A stretch of DNA of 37,449 bases from contig JAGWON010000023.1 in NCBI GenBank assembly GCA_028871055.1, positions 1 to 37,449 of the forward strand. The letters run 5' to 3'. The stretch comes from Alphaproteobacteria bacterium (GTDB lineage: Bacteria > Pseudomonadota > Alphaproteobacteria > ATCC43930 > CGMCC-115725). The position numbers were made by a program, and so were the translations under genes. The notes below the pieces were generated by a model that ran no database searches, was not told the origin of the DNA, and was given only the letters and a program-made list of their open reading frames with translations. Positions 11,126 to 21,563 of the stretch are shown one piece after another (positions within the stretch are counted from its first letter, which is position 1; each line of letters begins with the position of its first letter).

Positions 11126-11779
11126 ATGAGCATAGCAAGCGCGCCCCCCAGAACGGAAGCCATCGAATGGCGTACGGATGCCGCAGCGGTGCCCTATGAC
11201 GAGGCGGTATTGGCGATGGAGGCGCGCGTGCGGGCCATCCGCGCCGGCGCGGCACCCGAGCTGGTCTGGCTGCTGGAGCATCCAGCGCTCTACACTGCCG
11301 GCACCAGCGCCCGCGATAGCGATCTCGTCACCCCCCTGCTGCCGGTGCATCGCACCGGCCGCGGCGGCCAATGGACCTATCACGGGCCGGGCCAGCGTAT
11401 TGCCTATGTCATGCTCGATCTCAACCGCCGCGGCGGCGATCTGCGCGTCTATGTGCACCATCTCGAGGAATGGCTCATCCGCACCCTTGGCGGGTTCGGC
11501 GTAGCGGGCGAGCGGCGCACCGGCCGCGTCGGCATCTGGGTCGCGGACGGCGCCGGCGGCGAGAACAAGATCGCTGCGATCGGCGTCCGCGTGCGTCGCG
11601 GCGTGAGCTATCACGGCGTTTCGCTCAACGTCGCGCCCGACCTCGCCCATTACCGCGGCATCGTGCCCTGCGGCGTGCGCGAGCACGGCGTCATCTCGCT
11701 GGCCGCGCTCGGCCTTCGTCCCGCCATGGCCGAAGTCGACGCCGCCCTCCGGGCCAACTTCGCGGCGGTCTTTTCTTGA
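11126..11779 (+). CDS. lipB: Octanoyltransferase LipB
   Basis: A 217-residue enzyme that moves octanoyl groups from acyl carrier protein to lipoyl domains of 2-oxoacid dehydrogenases and the glycine cleavage system. Motifs: [14 protein letters not shown], the family signature [14 protein letters not shown] (about 77-90), [17 protein letters not shown] with catalytic Lys148, and PCGV with catalytic Cys182. Length is normal. The usual start region and the ATG at 11126 agree, although no strong Shine-Dalgarno is visible. It heads a plus-strand group of four genes (lipB, BON protein, HtrA, rarA) and is divergent from tRNA-Leu, leaving a 50-bp gap for both promoters. Confidence 0.95.
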   Translation: MSIASAPPRTEAIEWRTDAAAVPYDEAVLAMEARVRAIRAGAAPELVWLLEHPALYTAGTSARDSDLVTPLLPVHRTGRGGQWTYHGPGQRIAYVMLDLNRRGGDLRVYVHHLEEWLIRTLGGFGVAGERRTGRVGIWVADGAGGENKIAAIGVRVRRGVSYHGVSLNVAPDLAHYRGIVPCGVREHGVISLAALGLRPAMAEVDAALRANFAAVFS

Positions 11780-11815
11780 GCTATGATCGCGCCCTGCGAG
11801 GGGAGGCGTGAAATC

Positions 11816-12433
11816 ATGATTTGGACGCGTCGCGGCGTGGTTGCCGGAATGGGCGCGAGCGTGGCGATGACCGCACGGCCGGCGTTCGCGCAGGTCGGCG
11901 CCATACTCGGCGCGCCGGTCACGCTGATCGATCGCGCGCTCGAGGACCGCAGCGCCGCCGACATCGCCAAGGACAACGAGATCGTCGTCAAGGTCAACGC
12001 CGTGATGGCCAAGGCCGGAACCATCAAGGCGTCGACCGAGATCTACGAGCAGCGGCTGCTGGTGACCGGACTGTTCGACGACAAGCCGACCTACGACAAG
12101 TTCGAATCCGGCGTTCGCGGCGTCGGCGGCGTCAAGCGGCTCTATTGGCACGTCGTCTACATGAGCGATGCCGACCAGAAGGCTCACAAGAACGGCATCA
12201 TCTCCTGGGCGCGGGCGCTCGAGATCAACTCCAAGGCGGAGGCTGCGCTGGCCAAAGCCAAGGACGTGCATCACCTTAATTACCGGCTGGCGACCGACGC
12301 TTTCGCCACGCTCTACGTGGTGGGTCGCGCGCTCTCGGCACACGAACGCGATCTGACGTTGGCCTCTCTCAAATCGATCGGCGGCGTGCGCCGCGTGGTC
12401 GACTACATCGACGTGCGGCCGAAAGCGAAATGA
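11816..12433 (+). CDS. Secreted protein with two BON domains
   Basis: A 205-residue exported protein. The N-terminus (MIWTRRGVVAG... ARPAFAQ) has a twin-arginine-like TRR pair and an AFAQ cleavage site near residue 26. Two BON-type repeats follow: one around KASTEIYEQRLLVTGLFDD...GVKRLYW (about 66-107) and one around DAFATLYVVGRALS...GVRRVVDYI (about 162-199). BON domains are thought to bind membranes or phospholipids and occur in OsmY and DolP. The ATG at 11816 was chosen because GGGGAGG lies 8 bases upstream; an upstream in-frame ATG at 11783 would spoil the signal peptide. Its stop overlaps the HtrA start (ATGA), so both are probably made together for envelope maintenance. Confidence 0.82.
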   Translation: MIWTRRGVVAGMGASVAMTARPAFAQVGAILGAPVTLIDRALEDRSAADIAKDNEIVVKVNAVMAKAGTIKASTEIYEQRLLVTGLFDDKPTYDKFESGVRGVGGVKRLYWHVVYMSDADQKAHKNGIISWARALEINSKAEAALAKAKDVHHLNYRLATDAFATLYVVGRALSAHERDLTLASLKSIGGVRRVVDYIDVRPKAK

Positions 12434-13836
12434 GCCGCTTGCATCGCTTGGTTTTTCTGATCGGGCTCGTAGCGGCGCTGCCCGCCGCGGCGCAGCAGCC
12501 GGCCACCCGGCCACCGTCCGGACGCGAGGAAATTCACCTGTCCTTCGCGCCGGTCGTCAAGCAGGTGGCGCCCGCCGTGGTCAACGTCTATTCGCGCCGC
12601 GTGGTGCAAACGCGCGCGCCGGTCTTCAACGATGCGCTGCTGCGGCGGTTTTTCGGCAACGCTTTTCCGCTCGTTGTGCCGCGCCAGCGCGTGCTCAACT
12701 CGCTCGGCTCGGGCGTCATCCTCGATCCCTCTGGATTGATCGTGACCAATGACCACGTCATCAAGGATGCCGAAGAGATATCCGTGGTGCTGAGCGACCG
12801 GCGTGAGTTTCCGGCCAAGGTGCTGCTCGCCGACGAGCATCTCGACCTCGCAGTGCTGAAGATCGGCGTGCCGGGCGAGAAGCTGCCCGTGCTGCCGATC
12901 GGCGACAGCGACCGGCTCGAGGTAGGCGATCTGGTGCTAGCCGTCGGCAATCCGTTCGGCGTCGGTCAGACCGTGACCAGCGGCATCGTCTCGGGCTTGG
13001 CGCGCACCGGCACCGGGATCAGCGAATTCGGCTCCTTCATCCAGACCGACGCGCCGATCAATCCCGGCAACTCGGGTGGCGCGCTGGTCGACATGGACGG
13101 CAAGCTGGTCGGCATCAACACCGCGATCTTCTCCGAATCGGGCGGATCGATTGGCATCGGTTTCGCCATCCCGACCGGATTGGTCCAATCCGTGCTCTAC
13201 GCCGCGCAGCACGGCGAACATGTCGTGAAGCAGCCGTGGTTCGGCCTCGAGGGCAAAGGCGTCGGCGCCGACGAAGCGCGGAAGCTCGGCCTGCCGCGGC
13301 TGGGCGGCGTGTTGGTCGAGGACGTTGCCGCCGACAGCCCCGCCGCCAAAGCCGGCATCCGTAAGGGGGACGTGGTTCTCGCGGTCGATGGCCACGACAT
13401 CGAAGACGCCGAAGCCTTGCGTTTCCGGCTGGCAACGCACCGCATCGACAGCACGGCACAATTCACGCTCTGGCACGATGGCCGGACGCATATGATCATG
13501 GTCACGCTGGTCGCGCCGCCCGAACAGCCGCCGCGTGACATCACCCTGTTGACCGGCCATCACCCGCTCGCAGGAGCCTCAGTCGGCAATCTCAACCCCG
13601 CCTTCGCCGACGAGCTGAACCTGCCGCAAAACCGGCGCGGCGTGGTGATTTCGGCCTTCGAGCCGAACAGCACGGCCGCACGGCTTGGCCTGCAGCGGGG
13701 CGATGTCCTGCTCAGCCTCGACCGCCACCGCATCGACGACGTCGCACAGTTGCGCAGCATGCTCGCTGGCAGCGAGCCGCCCTGGACGCTGGACATCGAG
13801 CGCGGCGACAAGACCTTCACCTTCGTCGTGCGATGA
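12430..13836 (+). CDS. HtrA/Deg-family periplasmic serine protease
   Basis: A 468-residue exported protease that should degrade or refold damaged envelope proteins. After a signal peptide (about 1-22, ending PAAAQQ) comes a trypsin-like domain with the full catalytic triad: His109 in VTNDHV, Asp139 in LDLAVLKI, and Ser215 in NPGNSGGAL. Two PDZ domains follow (about 275-365, with GGVLVEDVAADSPAAKAGIRKGDVV, and about 385-468, with GVVISAFEPNSTAARLGLQRGDVL). The layout matches DegP/DegQ/MucD, but which subtype cannot be told from sequence alone. The start overlaps the BON gene stop and its stop overlaps the rarA start, both as ATGA, giving a chain of coupled genes. Confidence 0.93.
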   Translation: MSRLHRLVFLIGLVAALPAAAQQPATRPPSGREEIHLSFAPVVKQVAPAVVNVYSRRVVQTRAPVFNDALLRRFFGNAFPLVVPRQRVLNSLGSGVILDPSGLIVTNDHVIKDAEEISVVLSDRREFPAKVLLADEHLDLAVLKIGVPGEKLPVLPIGDSDRLEVGDLVLAVGNPFGVGQTVTSGIVSGLARTGTGISEFGSFIQTDAPINPGNSGGALVDMDGKLVGINTAIFSESGGSIGIGFAIPTGLVQSVLYAAQHGEHVVKQPWFGLEGKGVGADEARKLGLPRLGGVLVEDVAADSPAAKAGIRKGDVVLAVDGHDIEDAEALRFRLATHRIDSTAQFTLWHDGRTHMIMVTLVAPPEQPPRDITLLTGHHPLAGASVGNLNPAFADELNLPQNRRGVVISAFEPNSTAARLGLQRGDVLLSLDRHRIDDVAQLRSMLAGSEPPWTLDIERGDKTFTFVVR

Positions 13837-15146
13837 GCCTGTTCGAGCAGCAGGCGCCGCGTCCACTCGCCGACCGGCTTCGGCCCCGAACGCTTGCCGA
13901 AGTGGTGGGCCAGGACCACCTGCTCGCGCCCGACGCGCCGATCGGGCGCATGGTCACGGCGCGACGGCTCGCCTCGATGATCCTGTGGGGACCGCCCGGC
14001 TGCGGCAAGACCACCATCGCGCGGATACTGGCCGAGGCGACCGACATGCATTTCGAGCCGCTCTCCGCAGTGTTCTCGGGCGTCGCCGATTTGCGCAAGG
14101 TGTTCGAGGCGGCAAAGCAGCGCCGCGTCGCCGGCCAAGGCACGCTGCTCTTCGTCGACGAAATCCACCGCTTCAATCGTGCGCAGCAGGACGGGTTTTT
14201 GCCCTATGTCGAAACCGGCACGGTGACTTTGATCGGCGCGACGACGGAAAATCCGTCGTTCGAGCTCAACGGCGCGCTGCTGTCGCGCTGTCAGGTCTTC
14301 GTGCTGCGGCGCCTCGACGACGACGCGCTCGAGACCCTGCTTGGACGCGCCGAAACGGCACTCGGTCGCAAACTGCCGGTCGACGACGGTGCGCGCCAGG
14401 CGCTCAAAGCGATGGCTGATGGCGACGGGCGCTACGTGCTCAACGTTGCCGAAGAGCTCGCCGCCCTGCCCGCGGCGACCGTGCTCGATACCGAGGGCCT
14501 GATGGCCGCCGTCCAGCGCCGTGTGCCGCTCTACGACAAGGCGCAGGAGGGGCACTACAACCTGATCAGCGCGCTGCACAAATCGGTACGCGGCTCGGAC
14601 GTCGACGCGGCGCTCTACTGGCTGGCGCGGATGCTGGTCGGCGGCGAGCATCCGATCTACATCGCGCGGCGGCTGGTGCGCATGGCGGTCGAGGACATCG
14701 GCATGGCCGAGCCCAACGCGTTGCCGCAGACGATCGCCGCCTGGGAGGCCTACGACCGGCTCGGCTCGCCCGAGGGCGACCTGGCGCTGGCACAGGCGGT
14801 GATCTTCCTCGCCACCGCGCCTAAATCCAATGCCGGCTACGTCGCCTTCGGCAGTGCGACACGCACCGCCCAGGAGACCGGCTCGCTGATGCCGCCGATG
14901 CATGCGGTCAACGCGCCCACCCGGCTGATGCGCGATCTCGGCTACAGCAGCGGCTATGTCTACGACCCCGACGCGCCAGAGGGATTTTCTGGCCTCGACT
15001 ATTTTCCAGAGGCGATGGGCCGGCGCAGCTTCTATCAGCCGATGGAGACCGGCTTCGAGCGCGAGATTCGCAAGCGGCTCGAACACTGGCAGAAGCTGCG
15101 GGCTGAGCGCGCGGCCGCGACGGCATCGCCTCGGCGCCCCAAATAA
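13833..15146 (+). CDS. rarA: Replication-associated recombination protein A (AAA+ ATPase)
   Basis: A 437-residue clamp-loader-like AAA+ ATPase (RarA/MgsA, relative of eukaryotic WRNIP1) that acts at stalled replication forks. It shows PLADRLRPRTLAEVVGQDHLL at the N-terminus, Walker A GPPGCGKTT (53-61), Walker B LLFVDEIHRFN (about 105-115), sensor 1 GATTENPSFELN, and the C-terminal oligomerisation domain with GEHPIYIARRLVRMAVEDIGMA and FLATAPKSNAGYVAF. Length is normal. ATG 13833 overlaps the protease stop as ATGA. Its presence in an operon with envelope proteins is a genomic arrangement, not evidence of shared function. A loose inverted repeat (GCGAAC 15171-15176 with GTTCGC 15194-15199) follows the gene and could be a weak terminator. 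Confidence 0.95.
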   Translation: MSLFEQQAPRPLADRLRPRTLAEVVGQDHLLAPDAPIGRMVTARRLASMILWGPPGCGKTTIARILAEATDMHFEPLSAVFSGVADLRKVFEAAKQRRVAGQGTLLFVDEIHRFNRAQQDGFLPYVETGTVTLIGATTENPSFELNGALLSRCQVFVLRRLDDDALETLLGRAETALGRKLPVDDGARQALKAMADGDGRYVLNVAEELAALPAATVLDTEGLMAAVQRRVPLYDKAQEGHYNLISALHKSVRGSDVDAALYWLARMLVGGEHPIYIARRLVRMAVEDIGMAEPNALPQTIAAWEAYDRLGSPEGDLALAQAVIFLATAPKSNAGYVAFGSATRTAQETGSLMPPMHAVNAPTRLMRDLGYSSGYVYDPDAPEGFSGLDYFPEAMGRRSFYQPMETGFEREIRKRLEHWQKLRAERAAATASPRRPK

Positions 15147-15247
15147 GCCTCGATCGGCCGATTTTCGCGAGCGAACGGAAAACTTCGCGCGGCGTTCGCG
15201 TTAATCTTGCACCCACATCCATATCCCTCCATCCACGATGGTTGATC

Positions 15248-15670
15248 ATGGTGCGTAGGATTTCACCACTTGTCTGCACTGGGTTGGCATTGCTGTTGCC
15301 AGGCTGCTACACGCCGGAAACCGCGGCGCCGGCCGCACCGCCCGGTTATACCGGCTCCGCCAGCGGCGAATATGCTCCGAGCACCTATGCGCCGAGCCCA
15401 CCGCCGCCGCCCGTTGCGGAAACGATTCCGGCGCTGCCGGGCCCGATGGTCTATTGGCAGCCGGGCCACTGGGCATGGACCGGCACGCAATGGACCTAGA
15501 TCGGCGGCCATTATGCCGCCCGCCCGGCGACAGCGACGGCGTGGGTCCCCGGCCATTGGGAGCAGAGCGCCGCGGGTTACACCTGGGTTCAAGGTCATTG
15601 GGAATAGGGCCGTGCGGAAGGCTCGCGTCTGGCTCCCGGCCTATTGGGAACGCCCGGTTTGCGTCTGGCC
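15248..15670 (+). pseudogene. Broken YXWGXW-repeat lipoprotein
   Basis: The intact part (to the TAG at 15497-15499) starts with a lipoprotein signal (LVCTGLALLLPGCYT, lipidated Cys likely), a proline-rich stretch, and the first repeat VYWQPGHWAWTGTQWT. The same frame continues after the TAG as IGGHYAARPATATAWVPGHW and GYTWVQGHWE, which is clearly more of the repeat, so the TAG replaces an expected Trp (TGG to TAG). A second TAG at 15605-15607 follows HWE, and past it a repeat-like RVWLPAYWERP appears in a shifted frame. Two nonsense changes and a likely frameshift indicate decay. TAG is used as a normal stop elsewhere in the window, so recoding is unlikely. The truncated 83-residue lipoprotein could still be made. 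ATG 15248 was preferred to an upstream TTG. The end is approximate. Confidence 0.7.
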
Positions 15671-15708
15671 TATAACAGAGATGAGCCCAACCGACAGTGG
15701 AGTGAGGC

Positions 15709-16026
15709 ATGTCGAAATCGTCGTTCGTTCGGAGCATTGCCGTGGTGGCCGTGCTGCTGGCCGGCGGGTCACTGGCAAGCGCCGCCGAGGTGATAATCGG
15801 CGTGGCGCCGCCGGCGCCGATCGTGGAACAGGTGCCGCCACCGCCGGCCGCTCCCGGCTATTGGGTGTGGCGTCCGGGACACTGGCGGTGGAACGGCGTG
15901 CGTTACGTCTGGGTCCGCGGCCATTACGTGCACGGCCCCTATGCCGGCGCGGTCTGGGTGCCCGGCCGCTGGGTTGCGCGGCCGGGCGGTTACGTCTGGC
16001 GGCCGGGCCATTGGCGGCGCGGCTGA
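15709..16026 (+). CDS. Secreted YXWGXW-repeat protein
   Basis: A 105-residue exported protein made of a signal peptide (about 1-25, ending ASAA) and tryptophan/glycine repeats: GYWVWRPGHWRWNGVRYVWVRGHYV, then AVWVPGRWVARPGGYVWRPGHW. This is the YXWGXW (BcpO-like) repeat family, found in many proteobacterial envelopes; function unknown. It is an intact relative of the broken lipoprotein just upstream, which suggests a local duplication followed by loss of one copy. ATG 15709 follows GGAGTGAGG. A TATAAC sequence at 15671-15676 could be a -10 box, but no matching -35 is seen. Confidence 0.8.
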   Translation: MSKSSFVRSIAVVAVLLAGGSLASAAEVIIGVAPPAPIVEQVPPPPAAPGYWVWRPGHWRWNGVRYVWVRGHYVHGPYAGAVWVPGRWVARPGGYVWRPGHWRRG

Positions 16027-16098
16027 TCATTTAGCCGACCGAACTGCGCGGCTCCGGCCCGGTAGCATCGACCAGCAGCGGCCGCTAGATTGCCTCAC

Positions 16099-17103
16099 AT
16101 GGGACAGGTGCAATCGATCGCGGTTTCGGCCGCCGACGCCGAGATCCGCCTCGACCGCTGGTTCAAGCGGCATTTCCCCGGACTGTCGCACGGCAAGCTC
16201 GAGCAGCTGCTGCGCACCGGCCAGATTCGCCTTGACGGCAGGCGCGCGGCGGCGCGCGACCGCATCGTGGCCGGCCAGATCGTGCGCGTGCCGCCGCTGA
16301 CGACGGCGGCGCCGCGCGCCGCACCGCCGCGGCTGCCGGAACCCAGCGCGCGAGACGCCAAGATGATCCAGGCGCGCGTCCTGCACCGCGACGACGACGT
16401 GATCGTCATCGACAAGCCACGGGGCCTTGCGGTCCAGGGCGGTACCAATACCGAGCGCCATCTCGACGGCCTGCTCGACGCGCTTAGGTTCGGCGCCACG
16501 GAGCGACCGCGCCTGGTCCATCGACTGGACAAGGACACCAGCGGCGTGCTCGTGCTGGCGCGCAACACGCGCGCTGCGGCCAAGCTGGCGGAGGCGTTTC
16601 GCGGCAAGGCGACGCGCAAGATTTACTGGGCCGTGGTTGTCGGTGTGCCTGAGCCGCGCCAAGGCCGCATCGACCAGCGCTTGGCGAAGCTGCCCGGTCG
16701 GCTAGGCGAACGCGTCGTGCCGCACGAAGAAGGCAAGCGCGCCGTGACCTATTATCGCACGGTGGCGCATGCCGCCGACCGCGTCGCTTGGCTCGCGCTC
16801 GAGCCGGTCACCGGCCGCACCCATCAGCTCCGCGCGCATTGCGCCGCGCTCGGCACGCCGATCCTGGGCGACGGCAAGTATGGCGGCACGGCGACGCACG
16901 TCGCCGGCGTGCCCGGCAACCGGCGGCTGCATCTGCATGCTCGCGCGCTCGCGATCCCGCATCCCGCCGGCGGCACCCTCATCGTCATGGCGCCGCTGCC
17001 GCCGCACATGCGCGAGACCTGGGACTTCTTCGGCTTCGAGGACGGCCAGGAGCGCGACGTCTTCGCCGATCTCGCGCCCGAGAAGACCCGCGGCGAACAA
17101 TGA
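16099..17103 (+). CDS. rluC: RluA-family 23S rRNA pseudouridine synthase (RluC-like)
   Basis: A 334-residue pseudouridine synthase. An N-terminal S4 RNA-binding domain ([32 protein letters not shown], about 16-47) precedes the catalytic domain with [14 protein letters not shown] and the [14 protein letters not shown] signature carrying the nucleophile Asp144. [24 protein letters not shown] is the conserved C-part. The layout fits RluC (23S U955/2504/2580) or RluD; RluC is preferred from the shared genomic context with the ATP12 and propionyl-CoA carboxylase genes in alphaproteobacteria, but target sites are not proven. The ATG at 16099 was chosen over a TTG nine bases upstream. Its stop overlaps the ATP12 gene start (ATGA). 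Confidence 0.88.
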   Translation: MGQVQSIAVSAADAEIRLDRWFKRHFPGLSHGKLEQLLRTGQIRLDGRRAAARDRIVAGQIVRVPPLTTAAPRAAPPRLPEPSARDAKMIQARVLHRDDDVIVIDKPRGLAVQGGTNTERHLDGLLDALRFGATERPRLVHRLDKDTSGVLVLARNTRAAAKLAEAFRGKATRKIYWAVVVGVPEPRQGRIDQRLAKLPGRLGERVVPHEEGKRAVTYYRTVAHAADRVAWLALEPVTGRTHQLRAHCAALGTPILGDGKYGGTATHVAGVPGNRRLHLHARALAIPHPAGGTLIVMAPLPPHMRETWDFFGFEDGQERDVFADLAPEKTRGEQ

Positions 17104-17795
17104 AGCGATTCTTCAAGACGGCCACGGCCGGCGAGGTGACCGACGGTTATGCCGTGCTGCTCGACGGCAAGCCGGTCCGCACGCCGGCCAAGGCGCCTCT
17201 CGTCGTGCGTACCAAGAAGCTCGCCGAGGCAATCGCCGCCGAATGGCAGGCGCAGGGCGAAAAGATCAATCCAGCGACGCTGCCACTGACGCGGCTCGCC
17301 GGCACCGCCATCGACCTGATCGCCGAGCGGCGCCCGCAGATCGTGAGCGAGATCGCGAAATATGCCGCTACCGATCTCGTCTGCTATCGTGCCGAGGAGC
17401 CATCCGAACTCGCCGTGCGCCAGCATCGCGCGTGGCAAAAGCATCTCGATTGGGCGAGCAGCCGGTACGCGCCGCTCGCCGTTACCGCCGGCATCGCGCC
17501 CCTGACGCAGCCGCCGGTAGCGCTCGACGCCTATCGCCGCGCGGTTGCCGCCTACGACGACATGACGCTGGCGGCGCTGCACCTTGCGACCGCGGCGCTC
17601 GGCTCTCTGGTTCTCGCATTGGCGCTCATCGAAGGTCGGATCGACTCCGAAGAAGCCTTCGCCGCCGCCGAGCTCGACCAGAGCTTCCAGATCGAGCGCT
17701 GGGGCGAGGATGCCGAGGCGATGGCGCGCCGCGCCGTCATCCGCGACGACATCACGCTCGCGGCCCATTTCGCCGCCCTTCACCGCGCCGCCTAA
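17100..17795 (+). CDS. ATP12 family F1-ATPase assembly chaperone
   Basis: A 231-residue protein of the ATP12 family, a chaperone for the F1 alpha subunit in mitochondria that is also widespread in alphaproteobacteria. Recognised by [35 protein letters not shown] at the start, the [25 protein letters not shown] block (about 49-73), [10 protein letters not shown] (about 92-101) and the C-terminal [20 protein letters not shown] block. It has no signal peptide. ATG 17100 overlaps the pseudouridine synthase stop. A HAD phosphatase gene that often sits between these two in related genomes is absent here. It lies 38 bases before the propionyl-CoA carboxylase beta gene. Confidence 0.9.
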   Translation: MKRFFKTATAGEVTDGYAVLLDGKPVRTPAKAPLVVRTKKLAEAIAAEWQAQGEKINPATLPLTRLAGTAIDLIAERRPQIVSEIAKYAATDLVCYRAEEPSELAVRQHRAWQKHLDWASSRYAPLAVTAGIAPLTQPPVALDAYRRAVAAYDDMTLAALHLATAALGSLVLALALIEGRIDSEEAFAAAELDQSFQIERWGEDAEAMARRAVIRDDITLAAHFAALHRAA

Positions 17796-17833
17796 ACAGG
17801 CCAAACTGGCGCCGGACGCGCCAGGGGGAGGCC

Positions 17834-19366
<1,533 letters not shown>

Positions 19367-19367
19367 C

Positions 19368-21317
19368 GTGCCCTCGTTCAAGAAAATCCTCATTGCCAAC
19401 CGCGGCGAGATCGCCTGCCGCATCATGCGCACGGCGAAGCGCATGGGCATTGCGGCCGTTGCCGTTTACAGCGAGGCCGACGCCGACGCACGGCACGTGC
19501 GCGATGCGGACGAGGTCGTTCCGATCGGTCCGGCGTCGTCGGCGCAGAGCTATCTCGACGTGAAGAAGATCGTCGCCGCCTGCCGCGCGACCGGTGCTGA
19601 AGCGGTACATCCGGGCTACGGGTTCCTGTCCGAGAACCCGGCCCTGCCGCGCGCCTTGGCCAAGGCCGGCATCGCCTTCATCGGACCGGATCCAAACACC
19701 ATTGCGGCGATGGGCGACAAGATCGCGGCCAAGCAGATCGCCGCTAAGGCGGGCGTGCCCACGGTACCCGGCCATCTCGGCGTGGTACCCGATGCCAGGG
19801 CGGCGGTCGCCATCGCCCACCGCATCAAGTATCCGGTGATGCTCAAGGCGGCGGCGGGCGGCGGCGGCAAGGGCATGCGCATCGCGCGCACCGATGCCGA
19901 GCTCGAGGAGGCGTTCCGGCGCGCCGCGGGCGAGGCCAAGACCGCGTTCGGCGACGCCCGCCTGTTCATCGAGAAATACGTCGAGCGGCCGCGACACATC
20001 GAGATCCAGGTGCTCGGCGACGGCCACGGCAACGTCGTCCATCTGTTCGAGCGCGAATGCTCGATCCAGCGCCGCCACCAAAAGGTGATCGAGGAGGCGC
20101 CGAGCCCGTTCCTCGACGCCAAGACGCGTAGCCGGATGGGCGAAGCGGCGGTGGCGCTCGCCCGGGCCGCGAAGTATTGCTCGGCCGGCACGGTCGAATT
20201 CATCGTCGACCGCAAACGCAACTTCTATTTCCTCGAGATGAATACGCGCCTCCAGGTCGAGCATCCGGTGACCGAGCTGGTGACCGGACTCGACCTCGTC
20301 GAGCTGATGATACGTATTGCCGCAGGAGAACCTCTCCCCTTCGCGCAGAAGGACCTGCAGCTCGCCGGCTGGGCAGTCGAGGCGCGCGTCTACGCCGAGG
20401 ATCCGCGGCGCGGCTTCCTGCCCTCGGCCGGTCGGCTGGTGCGCTATGCCGAGCCCGCGGGCGACGGTGTCCGCGTCGACGGCGGTGTCTACGAAGGCGC
20501 CGAGATTCCGATCTTCTACGACCCGATGATCGCCAAGGTGGCGGCATGCGGAAAGAACCGGGCCACGGCGGTGGCGCGGCTGGCGCAAGCGCTCGACGGC
20601 TTCGTCGTCGCCGGCATCTCTCACAATGTCGATTTCCTGGCGGCGATGCTGCGCAACCCGCGCTTCCGCCGGGGCGATCTATCGACCGATTTCATCGCCC
20701 GGGAATTCCCGAAAGGTTTCGGCGGCGTAAAGCCGGCGCGCGGTGAGGTCGAGCTGGCGGTGCTAGCCGCCACGACCGCGCATGCGATCACCACAAGGTC
20801 GCCGGGCGCCGAATCCGCTTGCGTCATGCTCGACGGCGACGATTTTCCGGTGATCGCGCGGCGCGCTGCCGACGGCGTCACCATCTCGCGCAGCCGCCGC
20901 ACGCAGCTTGTGCGCACCGACTGGCAGCCGGGACAGCCGGCGATGCGCGCGCAAATCGGCAAGGTCGAGGCGGTATTCCGGATCGAGCGGCGCGGTCTCG
21001 CCTGGCGGTTGGCGCGCGGCGGCGCCGCGTTCGAGGCGATGGTGGTTCCGCGCCATGCCGCCGCGCTGCTCCGCCGCATGAAGCCGAAACCGCCGGCCGC
21101 GCGTTCGCGCCACTTGGTGTCGCCGATGCCGGGGCTTCTGGTGTCGATCGCGGTCACGCCCGGTCAGGAGATCAAGGCGGGCGAGGCGCTGGCCGTGATC
21201 GAGGCGATGAAGATGGAAAACGTGCTGCGCGCCGAACGCGACGGTCGGGTCGCGCGGCTCGTCGCCAAGCCCGGCGACAGCCTCGCGGTCGACCAGGTGA
21301 TCCTGGAATTCGAATGA
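19368..21317 (+). CDS. pccA: Propionyl-CoA carboxylase alpha subunit
   Basis: A 649-residue biotin-carrying subunit. Domain order: biotin carboxylase N-domain (FKKILIANRGEIACRIM), ATP-grasp with canonical GGGGKGMRIA and ERECSIQRRHQKVIEEAP, Mg-binding EFIV and FLEMNTRLQVEHPVTE, a BT domain (about 470-570) linking to the beta subunit, and a biotinyl domain with EAMKM (Lys615). All catalytic motifs are standard, in contrast to the MCC alpha subunit in this window. GTG start at 19368, one base after pccB. Methylmalonyl-CoA mutase and epimerase genes, often nearby, are not in the window. Confidence 0.96.
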   Translation: MPSFKKILIANRGEIACRIMRTAKRMGIAAVAVYSEADADARHVRDADEVVPIGPASSAQSYLDVKKIVAACRATGAEAVHPGYGFLSENPALPRALAKAGIAFIGPDPNTIAAMGDKIAAKQIAAKAGVPTVPGHLGVVPDARAAVAIAHRIKYPVMLKAAAGGGGKGMRIARTDAELEEAFRRAAGEAKTAFGDARLFIEKYVERPRHIEIQVLGDGHGNVVHLFERECSIQRRHQKVIEEAPSPFLDAKTRSRMGEAAVALARAAKYCSAGTVEFIVDRKRNFYFLEMNTRLQVEHPVTELVTGLDLVELMIRIAAGEPLPFAQKDLQLAGWAVEARVYAEDPRRGFLPSAGRLVRYAEPAGDGVRVDGGVYEGAEIPIFYDPMIAKVAACGKNRATAVARLAQALDGFVVAGISHNVDFLAAMLRNPRFRRGDLSTDFIAREFPKGFGGVKPARGEVELAVLAATTAHAITTRSPGAESACVMLDGDDFPVIARRAADGVTISRSRRTQLVRTDWQPGQPAMRAQIGKVEAVFRIERRGLAWRLARGGAAFEAMVVPRHAAALLRRMKPKPPAARSRHLVSPMPGLLVSIAVTPGQEIKAGEALAVIEAMKMENVLRAERDGRVARLVAKPGDSLAVDQVILEFE

Positions 21318-21377
21318 ATTGTGACCGCATCCGGCGCGGGCATGGACAGCGGCGCCGCCGGTGCCTAGATTTTCGCC

Positions 21378-21563
21378 ATGCACCGCGCCGTGCTTTTGCT
21401 CGCGATGGGCTTGGCTCTCGCGCTCGCGGACGGAGCGTTCGCGCGCGTATCCTGCGCCCCCGATGGCAAACGCGCGGCGTTCCACGTTCTGACCGGCGAC
21501 GGCGCCTCCGCGTTGTTCGATCGCCTGCCACAGGCCGCGCAGACGCCACCCGCGATGCTGTGA
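21378..21563 (+). CDS. Small secreted hypothetical protein
   Basis: A 61-residue ORF not matched to any family. It begins with a signal-peptide-like segment (MHRAVLLLAMGLALALADGAFA, cleavage probably after about residue 22), leaving about 39 residues with a single Cys (VSCAPDG). Support for it being real is its GTGA overlap with the acylphosphatase start and the signal peptide; against it, no good Shine-Dalgarno is seen before the ATG and it is short. The 60-bp gap upstream (21318-21377) shows no obvious motif. Confidence 0.45.
   Translation: MHRAVLLLAMGLALALADGAFARVSCAPDGKRAAFHVLTGDGASALFDRLPQAAQTPPAML

Noticed and set aside
15497-15607. Amber codon recoding in the repeat lipoprotein
   Set aside because: TAG ends normal genes in this window (ivd, liuC, rpsE, rpsS), and the shifted repeat frame further on points to gene decay.
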